From Ailurus styani (taxonomy: Eukaryota > Chordata > Mammalia > Carnivora > Ailuridae), in NCBI GenBank assembly GCA_002007465.1, contig LNAC01000277.1:1266989-1330988 (forward strand): a DNA stretch of 64,000 bases. The letters run 5' to 3'. A program made the position numbers and the translations under genes. Position 1 is the first letter of the stretch, and each line of letters opens with the position of its first letter. Shown one piece after another: positions 1 through 12,580 of this stretch. The notes beneath the pieces are model-generated. The model searched no databases and was not told the DNA's origin. It worked only from the letters and a program-made list of their open reading frames with translations.

Positions 1-1120
1 CCTTTTCTTTTCTCCATGTAGCTGGCATGTGCTCTGTTCTTTCCCTAAGTTATTCAGCAGAAATTGAAATTTTAATTTATTTGGGAAGATCTATCCAGCC
101 TTACTCTGATTGGGGTAGGGATGGGAATGAAGAGCCTAATAGATAGGACTTCACACTGTAGACTAAGGTTTAAGAATTGATAAAGTCAGATGGCTCTATA
201 TAACAGCTCATAAATGTTGGGATGTCATTGTTTAAAGGTGAGAAATAGAATGGGATTTTCTTACTTAAAGCTCTAGCTTCTTTGGGAAATGACTTCTACC
301 GTGAAACATTATAAAACAATTTCTTGCTAAAATTAGATGCAACAAATTATGAATTTCTGTATTACAGCTAGCAAAAAATTTGAATTCTTAAAATCAAAAA
401 ATGTTGTCTGACGTTATTCCTTGATTTTCTTTTTTTAAATCACCTGGATTGCAGAATCAGTTTGTTTCTACAAGGAATACATGGTTATGAAATTACATCC
501 ATCTTTAAGGCATTTCAGCACAGATCAGTTTATTCACATGTTACTATGATTCGTTTCCTTGGGTTCCTAGGCCTTTACCTTTGCATCATGTCCAGTGTGT
601 CCTTTGAGATATTTTTTAGAGTAATTCTCTAATCAGGATTTGTGCTTCAGCATAAAATGTAGATATGTGATTAATAGAAGTTTAAAAATATGTTTTTGCA
701 AATTGCTTGCCCTCCCCCTTTACTAATCTCATTTGTACTAAGTGGATGTGGAGACAGTTTAATGAATACAATTTACCACAGACTTTAGTAAAAAATAAAT
801 TTGATTTTGGAGCACCACAAATTGTAGAATCTCGGAAATGAAAAGAACACTGAAAGGTCATCTGGTTTGTCTTTCTTCATACAGACAGGTTTGCACTTCT
901 CATTACAGCTGGGTGAGAATCTATCCTAATTCCTAAAACATCCTGGAGAGAAGACTTACCAGCTTTCTCGTTATCGCTAATGTGAAACATCCATCACTTG
1001 TGGAAAATTTGTCTGAAGGACATCTAATTTCCTCATACTGGAGTTTATCCCATTTCCTTTAAATGAGTCTTCAGTGATGACCACATAAAATTTCTGTTAA
1101 CCAACCATTTCAGAGAGATG
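1..1120. other. Downstream intergenic DNA, no gene seen
   Basis: AT-rich DNA with no supported ORF. Around 820-870 the phrase about 'tagaatctcggaaatgaaaagaacactgaaaggtcatctgg' resembles the head of a widespread ancient mammalian repeat, but is too short for me to name. Confidence 0.5.
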
Positions 1121-1129
1121 AGATTGAAG

Positions 1130-1200
1130 AAGGAAAGTGCTTAGAGCAGTGTCTGGAACATAATAGGCTCTACAAGTACCATAATAATAATTATCATGAT
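1130..1200 (+). repeat. MIR-like 3' end fragment
   Basis: 'gcttagagcagtgtctggaa' followed by 'cataataggctctacaagta' is a diverged version of the MIR tail (…cagtgcctggcacatagtaggcgctcaata…). A fossil fragment. Confidence 0.5.
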
Positions 1201-1434
1201 GCTTATTGCAGGGGGAGACATCAGGGTCTTTGTCTGGTGATAAAGGAACACCAAGTAATTTGGGGCTAAGCAGCTCTGACTGCCTGGTGATGGTTGATTT
1301 GGGTGTTGTATCCCAAGGCTGCATCCTGGCTCAGGGAAAGGAATGGCATGATTAATGGTTGACAGGAGGGAAGGCAGAGGGCATGGAAGGAATGGCCACG
1401 CTTGTACCTGCTGTTTGACATCCCCATGATGATG

Positions 1435-1545
1435 CCAGCAGACTGTTTGGGGGCAGGGACTCCAACTTACTAGTTTTGGATGGTCTATGCACAGTGCCCA
1501 GCATAGAAAGACACGATACGAATTGAATACGTAAGTGTTGACTGT
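1435..1545 (+). repeat. L2 3' end fragment
   Basis: Contains 'gggggcagggactccaactt' and 'gcacagtgcccagcatagaa', a diverged L2 3' end (…agggcagggact…cagtgcctggcacatag…), followed by a decayed GAATGAATG-like tail. Confidence 0.5.
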
Positions 1546-3110
1546 TAGAAAAATCACCCAACAATCTGTTACCATGTGAGTGGTATTCCTGTCTTTCAAT
1601 ATGGTTTTATAAGTTTTACAAATCTGTCCTTGAACATATTGCTGCTGCTCACGTCAGCCCTCTCTTTTCCATCTTCTCCATTTTCTTTTATTTGGACAAG
1701 GAGGTCCTTGTGACTCTCTTCTGAATGTGCTTCAAGTTCATCCAGGCCATTTGTGAGTTAGGCCAGAATTAAACCCTGGGTCTCATGACAACGTTGAGCA
1801 TTGTGAAGAGTTCTGATATTTCATGCCCTGTGCTGATGCTTCCTGACATCACGCTGGCTTTGTATGCATGTAAGGACTGATCAAGTTCAAAGTCATGTGA
1901 GGTGTCACAGTGCTTTAGCTAACGGAATCAGAGGCTTCTGTGCAAAATTTTGCCTTGATCAGAGTTGCTGATCATTTTGCAAATCTAGCTCTAAAGTTCT
2001 TGCTGGGGGCCTTGAGCATCTTGAACTCAGATAGCTTCCACAACCACCCGGGTCATTGTTAAACCCATCTGTGTACCTGAGGCTGGAGATGAGAAAAGGT
2101 GGAAAGGGAGCAAGGGAATCCTTGTTACTTCTTTTAGAGTAGATGTCATGCATTCCCCTCCACCTCCATCTTTTTGTGACCCAAACTGTGCACTGTGGGA
2201 TTTGTGTTTCTAGGGCTGAGGGTGGAGCATGAATAGGTTGGACTGGAGCAGAAAGAAGGGACCATATCAAAGATCATAAAAGAATTTTGTATTCACCTAG
2301 GTCAATAGGGGAAGACCCAAATGAGTGCTGCTTTTACTTCATTGCTCTCAGGTTAAGTGGACTTGCGGCAATGTGACTCTTCTCCTGACTGCTCCTTGTT
2401 ATCTTCTCTCTTAGTCTGTGGGGATTTTGGGGGATCCCTCTGTCCTCATCAATGGCTTTGGGCCTTGAGCATAGCCCAGAGCAGAAGGGCTCTTGCAGAC
2501 TGATGAGCAGTGAGCACATTGCTCCTCGTCTGATTCTTAGAATCCACTCTGACTTTCTCTACATCACCAGCCCTAACCTCTTATATCCATAAAAATGCAT
2601 CCTTTATGTGTGCTTCCTCTTCTTTTAAGTGAAATGACAGCAGGGGCAGGGCCCTCTTGCTTTTAGGAAGATGTGTGGTGCTATCTGAGCTAGGGAGGCA
2701 GAGGAAGTGAATGGAGGAAAGCATCAAGTCCAAGGTCAGCCTGTTCTCCTCATCACTTCTTTCCCCTTTGTCAGCAGTGCGGGAGTTGGGGTTAGACAGT
2801 CTGGGCACTCTGTAGTCACATCTGTGTTGGGCCACAAATACAATGTGATACTTCACTCAATATTTGCAGTCATCTCATTAATTTACCTCAGGCAAGTGTC
2901 CTTGGTGTTAAGAGCAGAAAAATGTTGCTGTGGAGAATTGGAATTTCTAAGAAGGTATCATCCTTGAAACCTTTAGACTATTCAGCAAAGGTCTTTAAGG
3001 TAAAGCCCATAATGCATGTCCCCAGGACTGATATTAACAGAAAAAATAAGGAAATTTTATTTGGTGGGGAAAACAGCATAGCAAAGCAAGAAGCCAGCAT
3101 TGGCCTACAT
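1546..3110. other. Intergenic DNA, nothing recognised
   Basis: No gene or named repeat recognised. The short open frames on both strands lack motifs and codon character. Confidence 0.5.
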
Positions 3111-3119
3111 GGTCAGGTG

Positions 3120-3300
3120 TCCAAACTCTAGCCAAATGCCTGAGTTCAATTTCTGGGTTTATTAGCTGTGTGACCTTGGACAAACTACTTAACTTCTCCG
3201 TACCTCAGTTTCCTCTTCTGTAAAATGAGGATGATATTGTTATCAGGATTAAATGAGCAAACATACATACAGGACTCACCACATGGTAAGTGCTACACGA
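3120..3300 (+). repeat. MIR element
   Basis: Core phrases 'ttagctgtgtgaccttgga', 'cctcagtttcctcttctgta' and 'aaaatgagg' followed by 'ggattaaatgag' match the MIR consensus in order on the plus strand. Confidence 0.85.
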
Positions 3301-6300
3301 GAGTCTGTAAAACACATAAACCTCTCTCCTCACTTCCTGTTAACCTCTTGCCTTGGAGGGCCTGACTCCGTTATCTCAGTTGGTGGTTTTATCATTTGCC
3401 TCCCTGGGCAGGCAAGACTGGGTATCTATTTTGTGGGGCCTAATACAACATGAAAAGACAGGGTCCCTTGCTCAAAAATTATTAAGAATATCAAGATGGC
3501 AGAGCAGGGCATTAAAATAAGTATGGGTTCTTCAGGGTGTCCACACTTCTGAGCAACCACATAGGTCTCATACTGGTGAAGCGGGCCTGGGGGTCAGGAG
3601 TTCAGACTTCACGTGCCCAACAACGACTGTCTGGAATTGGTTTCAGGAATGGCGATGGCACACTATCCTGAAATCCTTTGGTCATTTTACCCCAGAGTTT
3701 CAGCAAGGTGCTTTGCATTGAGTAACAAATGTAAACAAGTGACATCTGTCGGTAGGCTGTCTGAAAGGATTCGTTTGAAAAGGAGAGGACTTTTGATAGC
3801 TATGGATCCAGCTTTTATTTCTTTTCCCGACTTAGCAGTTTTATTCTACACTTCCTCCAAAAGCTGTGTGCCTCCACAGTCAGTAATGAGGTGTCCAGAA
3901 AGCATGGATCGTTGGGTAGGGCGGCCATGTGTGCCATGCTTAATGTGAGTGACTTCATGCAGAGAACTGAAATGACACAGATGATTCATTTACACATTTA
4001 TTTTCTGTCTTGCTTATTCTACCAGACTGAAATGGAGAACAATGCCAGCAATTTTATAGACATTTTGACATAAAGGAAACAAGTATTTTGATGTTGAACA
4101 ATTGTACAGACTACCACATGCATATAGGTATGCTGATTGGTGCAGAAATACGGAGTTGATCAGCAGAACTACCCATACAAAATCACATTTTCTTTTTATG
4201 GAGTCCAAATGCAGCAGATATGGGGACACGGCTACAAACACCATTAAATGGGAGAGGAGGGCATTGTAGTAATGGTGCAGGATGGACAGAGGAGCAAACA
4301 CGAGTATGCTAAATCGGACCCTCTTCACAAAACTGAAATCAGAACACCTCGTTTGCAAAGATAATGAAAGAAAGCACGTGGAGGCAGATGAATGACACTA
4401 GACGAGACTTACCGCTTCTGTGTAAGCTTCAGCTTTTATTGAGAGTTTGTATTGAAAGTATTTCAACACAGTACAAGATGAAAAGCTAATGCAATTACAG
4501 GTATGGACAGGATGGGATAACCAAACTGAGAAATCTTAAAACATAGAATACTGATTGTGCTTCTTTTCCTCGGCAGCATTCAGAGCATTCATAGTGTAGT
4601 ATGAAAACCCTCAGAAACATTGAAGTGAATGAAAGTGAATGATGCTTCATGCGACTGTGCCTATAAATCTAGTACCATGTGTAACTTAGAAATATGAAAT
4701 CGTATTACTTAATGTATATGGCAATTGTAGGAACTATTCATTTAACTTGTAATGTCTGATACTCTATATTCCTTAGGCTTTAAAAATAACTTTGAGAGTT
4801 TTTAATCTGAGAGATGTTAGGGATTTAATAGAAACTATTAAAATCTCTACAACTTGAGAAAAAAAAAAGAATAGGTTGCACGTCAACCTGTTTTATAGGG
4901 AAATCACCCATGATTATTTCCAGCAAGGCTTTTTATGTGCATTAATTACTGATAGCTTTGTAGTTTTGCCATAAGGTTTCATACAATTACTTCGTGACTC
5001 TTCACAAAGTTGTCCTGAGTTTAACAATCAGATTATAATTCTAACATTAAACATTGAATTAATGAGTCTGGGAGTTAGGCATATTTGTTTTTAATATTAT
5101 GTGACTCTATTTAACCAAAAAAGCAGTAGATGATTCAGGATCCCCCTCCTGATACTAAACACACTCATGATCACACACTCACATATACAAAACACATACA
5201 GCCTTCCCAAAAGCCAATCAGCTTTTCAAAAAACACACACGATGAACTTTAGTCCCTTATCGCCCCCCATTTAACTAATTTGGAGATGTGCCTTTCTCTA
5301 TTAGCTTTTCTTTTTTTCTTCCCTCTCCTTCCTCCTTCCTCCTCATCTCCCCCCCCCTCCCCACCAGATACTGATCTTTGAACGTCTATACATGTTAATT
5401 TTGTAGATTCCCAACTTTAGTTTTGGGAGACCAAAGGGAAAATAAGGTATCCTCTTGACTACGGGACATCTCTAGATGCCATCACTCCTGAGGAATGTAT
5501 ATCCTTTGACTGGTTGAAAACAGGTAACGTCAGACAAGTAAGAGTTCACCACAATATGCTCTTTTTCACACATAATAGTGGTGGAAGAAACCATTTAAGG
5601 CAGGTCTACGTTGGCAATGGCAAATGATTGAAGCAACTAAAATAGGAAAACCGGTGGCTATTTCTCTTTAGTCTGTTAGTAGGCAACACTTTTTTAAACA
5701 GAATTACTTGACATATTTTAAACTATATAGATATGGTATAGAGATTTGTATTACAAGCCTGAAAAGACAGTTAGAAAATACTACCTCAGTATTTATGGTA
5801 AAGGACACACAGATGGAAATGATTCAGTGAGCCACTTCAACTAAAGGTGTGAGTGCACTGCCTCAGTCCTTATTTGGGCTAGATGTTGAGTAAGCAGTTT
5901 ATAGTCACTTTTGTGCTGTGGCCTATGTACACGACACTGTCACATTAGTGTGTTGACAGAATAAGATGAGAAAACCATTCAGCAGCTTTTAAATGCAGCA
6001 GACATGGACAGTCAACACTGAGCTTTTACATAAGCCACGCAAGACAGGTAATAACTACTTTTAGTGAGCAGGTTGGGTGGTATAATGCTTTATCTGAATG
6101 CTATTTAATAAGCTAGGACCTTTATTTTTTGAGAAGATAGGTAGGAACACAGTATTCGTTAGGCTGTAACTAAATAGTGAGATCTAAACTGCCGTGCAAT
6201 TATGATTTAGATCATGAATTACTTTTTCTAAGCATCAGACAACTGACTGAAACCCCAAACTAAGTAATATGTCATATTAAAGCTTTCATAAAATTGCTAG

Positions 6301-7448
6301 TCAAAACGGAACAAAACAAAACCCCCCATTAAAATCAAAATATTATTTTCAGTTTATCAGTGATGGATACTGGATACTGTGAAGGTAAAATTTGGGTGTA
6401 TCTTGGAAACTCCTTTGCAGGTTCAGTGGAAGATCTTCCCAAAGTCAGTCCGTCTCTAATACTGGAGTTAGCTGCCCCCCGATTCCCCATAATTTGATCG
6501 GAGTAGTTGCCCTTTGTGTAAAGACTCTACAGTGTGCTGTGTTATATGTAGTCCGTGGTCATGACTCAGCTTTGAAGCTCCTTGTAGGAAATAAGGGTTC
6601 TATCTAAGTTTTACGTGACATGGCATTTTAAATACATTGAAATAGAAAATGAATTTCTTCCTGTTACCTTTCTTGGTCCACAAGATCTTCGCATGGACAA
6701 AAAAGCAAAACAAAAAGTGTCTGGTGAAGCCTAATGATAATCTACACGTTAGATTATAAAAACAAAATTTAATAAAGAATTCTTTTTAAATCGAGAGCTT
6801 TTATTCTCATTTTATAGTTTATTCTGGCAAATAGTCAATTGTGGCAAATCTGGACCCAAATTCAGTTAGGAATTACTTTGTATATAAATATATATCTATC
6901 TCCTTAGGTTCACAAATATTGAAAGGATAAAGATGGAAGAGTGTGTTCCAGTCAGATGGCTCAGTATGTTTAATTTTTTGGTAATAAGGAGAGTGTAAAA
7001 GAATCTTCAAATAGATAATAAAGCTAAAGTCATATAACTGTAGGAAGCTGATTTTTCTTTAGAAGAAGTTGATATTTTTCTACTAAACATTAAAAATGTA
7101 AGGCAGTTAGGTAAAAAAAAAACAAACCACATTACCTAAGTTGTCATAGCATGTTATTTGTCCACATGAGTTGGAGACACATGTATATGTAAACAAATAG
7201 AATGTATATATATGCAATTTAGGAAATAAAATATTCTCTATTTTAAAGTAACAGTAAGTGAAAATCTACATTTATGCTCACACACATTTAAAATTTTGAG
7301 TGTTTAGAAAGCCACAGAAAAATTTTAGGAAACTAAGTAATTAGCACACAAATGTGCATTGAATGATTTCTCTTGGGATATTTTCAAAAAAGAATACGAA
7401 TGCCTCCTGTCAGGTATTGTGTGTGGTGCTTTGCTATATACCATCTGG

Positions 7449-7534
7449 TATATAAATATATTAATATTAATATAAATATAATAAAATAATAATTAAATAA
7501 TAAAAAATAATTAATATAAGTATATTAATTTATC
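7449..7534. repeat. AT-rich low-complexity tract
   Basis: Nearly pure A/T composed of TATAAATA, TTAATA and AATAAT-like words. Confidence 0.85.
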
Positions 7535-9194
7535 ATGGTCCTTTAAAAAAAACTCACAGTCAAATGAGAAATATTAATTTCAAATGAACACCCAAAGATT
7601 TTTTTTTACAAAGAACTTAGAAAGGAATCCTAATCCATGATTTCTAACTGGATGTACAACAAAGTAAAATATTTTGAGATGGCCTTTTCTTTACCCCTAA
7701 TATCTTTTGCCAAAGTTCTGTTTAAATTGCTCTAACGATTTTGTCCAAGAACCATATAAAAACTACAGGGTTATATCAATTTTCCCCGATTGAAATGTTT
7801 GCTACCATTGAAAGTGAAAGGGTATATTGGTATTTTCCTTTTTTGTGTACTGCCCTGAAAACAGATATTAATCGGTTGCCCATTTAGGATGACATATGGT
7901 GACAAATCAGTGAGATGGACACCTCTTTTCTCATCAACCTAGCTATTTACCTTTGAAGTTCAGGAACTTAATAGAAGCTTTAAAAAATCATTATTTTGTT
8001 AACAGGGGGAGAAAAATACAGTGTCATTGCTTTGACGGTCAAACCACACTAGTACAATTGACAGTTCCTTTGTTCTCAGGCTTCTCTGACCACCTGGACG
8101 GCTTCCTGTTACTCTTAGCTTTAGGCTTCAAGTTGCTATTGTTAATGGCTCAATTGGTCATGTCCTTGACTTGAGACCAGAAGTACTATAGTCAGGCAGA
8201 CCCTAGGGGAGGATTGCTGGTGGGCACTGCAGACAGGAGAGGGATCAAAAATCTGGATGAGCAGGATCTGAGTTTGATCAAAAAGATGTCTCCAAACCAC
8301 AATGGTGGGACTTGAGGAGACGTTAGAAGAGAGTGAGGTCCAGTCCCATTGTACCCTGGGCACAGTAAGTGATGTTCTTAAGTTGTCCAATAACTTCCCC
8401 TTTGAACACGTTTTCCACTTACCCTCACTTCTTCAAACAAAACAAAGATGGAAACAAAGACATAAGCAACAGTATAAAATAGAAAAGCTTTCGGGTTGAA
8501 AATAAGGTGCTAAGAGCAAGACATAGTCATTAAGCTGTCAACTGAAAGATTATTAAAAATGCTTCATTGTGCTAATGGTACCTTATATTTGCTTAATAAA
8601 CCTTTTTTATACATTCACTGTTGAATTTTTAATGGTTTAATATAATACCTCTTTAAAATTGCATAAATTTGAAACTTGGCTATTGTATGACAAACCTAAG
8701 TGTTTTATAAATTGCAGGGTTCCCCCCCTTTGGCTTTGAACTAAATAGGAAAATTCTGCCAATTCTTTAGTGAGATTTTCATGATACATATATATGTATA
8801 TTAATTTTGGGGATAGCATTTTTTTTGTAGAAGTAATTTGAGTAACATTTGTACATATTGCTTCCTATGTATCTGTTTCCTTTACAAAAATTCTCCTAAT
8901 TCAATTAAACATTATGATGTGAGTACTTGCAGGTTAAAATCAGCCTAACCCGTATGCGGCAAATAAGAGTGTTAGAAGTGTCTTGGTTTAAAGATGGCAG
9001 AAATCTGACTGTAATAGAATTTCTGGCCAGCATCCACAGATGTCTCCTGGGAGTTTAGAAATCAACTATTTTTTTCACTGGGGTCAATTTAGGGGCATTT
9101 CGGGTTCTATTTGTAAACTTCAGGAAGAATGGAGACTGTGGGTTTTGGAGTTAATCAACCGAATGACTTTATCTTCACAGGTTTCATGATTCTT

Positions 9195-9220
9195 AAAATA
9201 AATAAATAAATAAATAAAAA
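9195..9220. repeat. (AAAT)n microsatellite
   Basis: Five to six AAAT units. No SINE body is visible on either side, so it is not obviously a SINE tail. Confidence 0.85.
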
Positions 9221-10324
9221 TTTAAACAAAAATCACTCTTTTGAGTTCTCTCTAGCTTCCTGCTCATAGTGGGGAGGTCACAGTAGCATTTACTGTGTAG
9301 TCAAGAGTCCACAGTAGGGCACCACTAAATATTTAGGAAAACCTGTGATTCTGTTTTGATTTGGAGGTGGCAGGTAGAAATATTCTGAAAGTGTTGTGCA
9401 GAAAGTAGCAACAGTTTTATCAGACATTTTGGAATAAGTAAAAGAAAACCGAGAAATGATCACTGAAAGCAACGTGTCTAGGATGTAGTTGTGATTTTGG
9501 CTACATGCACGCATAATGGAAGGTATAAAATGGTAGAAAACTTTTAAGTTCTCATTTTGGCTTCCTTTCCAGGCAAACTGAGACTGTACTTCCTCTCAGA
9601 CCCACCACTAGAAGGCACTCAGCAGGGAGAATAAACAGATGGCAGGCAGCCCGTGACATCCTATCTGAACCGTGTCTACCTCTGGTCTGTTTGCACGATT
9701 CTGTGTCTGTTGATTTTGAAAGTCTACTTTTACTGTTCGGTGTGCCATTTCAAAGCCTTTTAAGGTTAAAATGAAACAAAAATAACAGAAAGAAAAACCA
9801 TTTGGCTATATCGTTTGCCATCACTACCCATATTGGATGGGAGGGAAGCTACTTGCCCATTAGATTGCCATCAGACCACAGGTTGTGATGGCTTCTATCA
9901 CAGCATGTAGGCTGAGATTAAAAAGAAAAAAAATCAAACAGAATGGTTCCGGGAGTATAAAAACAATGATTTTCAACATCATTTTTGCTAGAATCGTATT
10001 TCCTTAGGTGTGAGAGGGTATGATCTCCCCTGAAATACACTGTCACTAGATCTCAGACAGCTACAATGATTTTAAACATATATGTGTAGAAAGCATATGT
10101 GATGGTCATTCAGATACCAGAGTAGGGAGTGAAATAAATAGTTTGAGTCTGAGGGAACATAAAAATGGATTGTAGGAATTCTCAGACTACAAACTCAAAC
10201 ATATCGTCGTACTATTACCAGCTCACCCTGTGGAATTGGATTTCACTTGGGAATAAAATCTCTTTAAATGTGAAATCTCTTCTAGATGGTAAAATGGAGG
10301 GAATAAACTGTGCATAAATTAATT

Positions 10325-10365
10325 TCCGGCCCAGGGCAGACAATAAATGTTAGTTGAATGAAATA
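10325..10365 (+). repeat. L2/MIR 3' tail fragment
   Basis: 'ggcccagggcagacaataaa' followed by 'tgttagttgaatgaaa' resembles the tail phrase '…caataaatgttngttgaatgaatga' of L2/MIR. Confidence 0.4.
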
Positions 10366-10686
10366 TTTTATCACAGCAATCTGGTACTATCTGTTAAATC
10401 ATAAGAAATAATTTCTTCGGGAGAGAGATTAAACTTGGAATGATGGTCTCAATTGTGAATTTCATGTCAGTAGTAAGTCTAAATTTTACAAAAGCATACA
10501 CATGTACCTAATATTAATTTCTCTGCTTAAAAAACATGTTTAATTTACTCACACATTTGTCTTTCTTCCTTCTTTTTTTATACTTCTTTTTTTGTAGCTT
10601 TTGCTGGCCTTGGGTTGTCTTATTATTAAAGAAAATCTCCCAGGAGATCCCTTTATATGTATTTTTATAGATTAAAACCCTTTGAG

Positions 10687-10884
10687 GGCGCCTGGGTGGA
10701 TCAGTGGGTTAAAGCCTCTGCTTTCGGCTCAGGTTATGATCTCAGCGTCCTGGGATCAAGGCCCGCATCGGGCTCCCTGCTCAGCGGGGAGCCTGCTTCC
10801 GCCTCTCTCTGCCTGCCTCTCTGCCTACTTGTGATCTGGTCTCTCTCTGTGTCAAATAAATAAATAAAATCTTTTAAAAAAAAG
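10687..10884 (+). mobile_element. Carnivora tRNA-derived SINE (young, mustelid type)
   Basis: Complete SINE: GGCGCCTGGGTGG head with Pol III A/B-box region, CT-rich 3' half, AATAAA-containing tail and poly(A). Exact 10-bp target-site duplication ACCCTTTGAG at 10677-10686 and 10885-10894. It is the only young SINE between 1 and 18191. Confidence 0.95.
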
Positions 10885-10894
10885 ACCCTTTGAG

Positions 10895-11805
10895 ATTTAA
10901 GAAGGAAGAGATTATACATTAATGGTAATGATAAATAAAGAGCTATACAATTAACTTGGCCTGTTTTAAAAAGGCAAGTAGAAGAAATGGTTATTGAAAC
11001 CAATAGCATTATACTGCAGGATAACATTGCATTATAGTAAGCATGACCTTCAATAATATAGAACCACGGTTTTGGAGTTGGAACCTCTCCTCTTTCCTAT
11101 TAGGGATGGGCCTTGGAGCACTTCCACTTTTTACTTACATTTTTGTAGAGCCTTCTTTTTCTTTCTTTCTTTTTTTTTTTCTTTTCTTAGTTCTATTTGG
11201 GTGAGGACAGTGGCAGTGGAAAAATGTCTAATACATTTTCAAAGTTACACAGATCTAATGAATAAATCCCATGAGTCAAGCTATATAATAGAATTTTAAA
11301 TATCCCCCATTTAGAAATTCAGGGGACTAAACAAAGAATAGTGATACATTGCTAAAACATTGCCTGCAGTCAATGGGAAGTAAGACAAGCCATAAAAACG
11401 GTTTGTTTTTAACTACATAACCACCATCAAACTATTAAAATATAAAATGTGTTACAGACTTTTCAGTGGTATTAAATCTTGCTCGAGTTATTAGTGCTAG
11501 GCCGTAACTAGTTAACTTGATAAGTAATATATCTAATTAAAGATTATTCTATGATTTATCAGATAAAGAGGAAAGACAACCCATAACCTCACTCAGGTTA
11601 ACAATTTGTTATCTCATGTAGAGATAAATTGTGACTCAAAAATAATTATACATCAGACTTCCGTTTATGGCATCTATGTCTTAGGAAAAATAGTTTGCTG
11701 GAAAAACATTTCACTTGTTCTTGTCATCTGCTTCCCTGCTTTGATAACCAGGTGACTTTTTCCATACTCAGAAGAGACATTTTTCAGTAACCCAAATGAT
11801 CCTCA
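10895..11805. other. Intergenic DNA, nothing recognised
   Basis: AT-rich with a CTTT/T-rich tract at about 11152-11188. No gene supported. Confidence 0.5.
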
Positions 11806-11809
11806 GCCT

Positions 11810-11985
11810 GGTTGTAAATGGGCCAGGCGATAAGCTCTGTGAGGCCCAGGGCTGGACCCCAGCACCAAGCACAGTGCCTTCTCTGGAATACAGAGGTGCT
11901 AACCTAGGATTTAGGGATATAATACCTAGCATTTAGTAATACAGCGGTGCTCATTTAGTATTTGCTGAATGAATGAACAATGAAA
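11810..11985 (+). repeat. L2 3' end fragment
   Basis: 'gataagctctgtgaggccca', 'gcaccaagcacagtgccttc' and the terminal 'tatttgctgaatgaatgaac' follow the L2 3' consensus on the plus strand. Confidence 0.7.
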
Positions 11986-12300
11986 TGACAATTAAATTCA
12001 ATTAGACAAAATTTTTGAAATTAGTCTAGAAGTAGCTCTACAATTCTACTTGTTTTTGTTTCAGAAAATCAAGTGGCTTCCTTCAGTCCTGTGCCTAATA
12101 TGTATGTCATGTTATATCATGTGCTATGAATTCTTTTCTTTCATCCAAGGGTGTGGATCTTATGACCAGAGTCCTAAGTGGGCAAATGTATGTGCTAAAG
12201 ATGGTCAATGTCAGTTATCTTCAGTCATTACCATTTGGCATGATTCACTGCTGCTTTAAGCAAACTGCATGACTATAAATTCATCTCCAGGTTTTTTATT

Positions 12301-12324
12301 TTTGTTTTGTTTTGTTTTGTTTTT
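12301..12324. repeat. (GTTTT)n microsatellite
   Basis: Four GTTTT units. Confidence 0.85.
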
Positions 12325-12394
12325 ACATAATTTCAGCTACTAATAGGAAAAAAATCTAACAAAACATACTCTGGTAGGTTGGAATGATGGACTT

Positions 12395-12580
12395 GATGCC
12401 AGACGACATGGATGAAGCCAGGTCACTACTGTTCGCCAGTGACCTGTGTCAACTTGAACAAAGTGCATAACCTTTCTGGTCCTTTATTGATAAATAATAC
12501 CTAATTCAGAAGGCTGCCGTGAAGATTAAGTTCAAAAAGAAATCATAAGTTACTCTACATACATAAGGCTTTTTTTTTTC
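12395..12580 (+). repeat. Probable diverged MIR
   Basis: 'gtgacctgtgtcaacttgaa', 'cataacctttctggtccttt' and 'gctgccgtgaagattaagtt' match MIR phrases in order, with heavy decay. Confidence 0.5.

Larger units (their letters stand above)
3301..10676. other. Repeat-poor downstream flank of KCNB2
   Basis: About 7.4 kb without any SINE or L1 that I can recognise, unlike the intron. It is AT-rich and holds only simple repeats (7449-7534 and 9195-9220). A minus-strand AATAAA lies at 4435-4440. It could include distal KCNB2 3'UTR or conserved noncoding sequence. No protein-coding gene is supported. Confidence 0.4.

Noticed and set aside
10657..10863. Short frames reading '...GAWVDQWVKASAFGSGYDLSVLGSRPASGSLLSGEPAS...' here and at 40145-40549 and 59752-59943
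   Set aside because: The shared peptide is the translated SINE consensus, not a conserved protein family.
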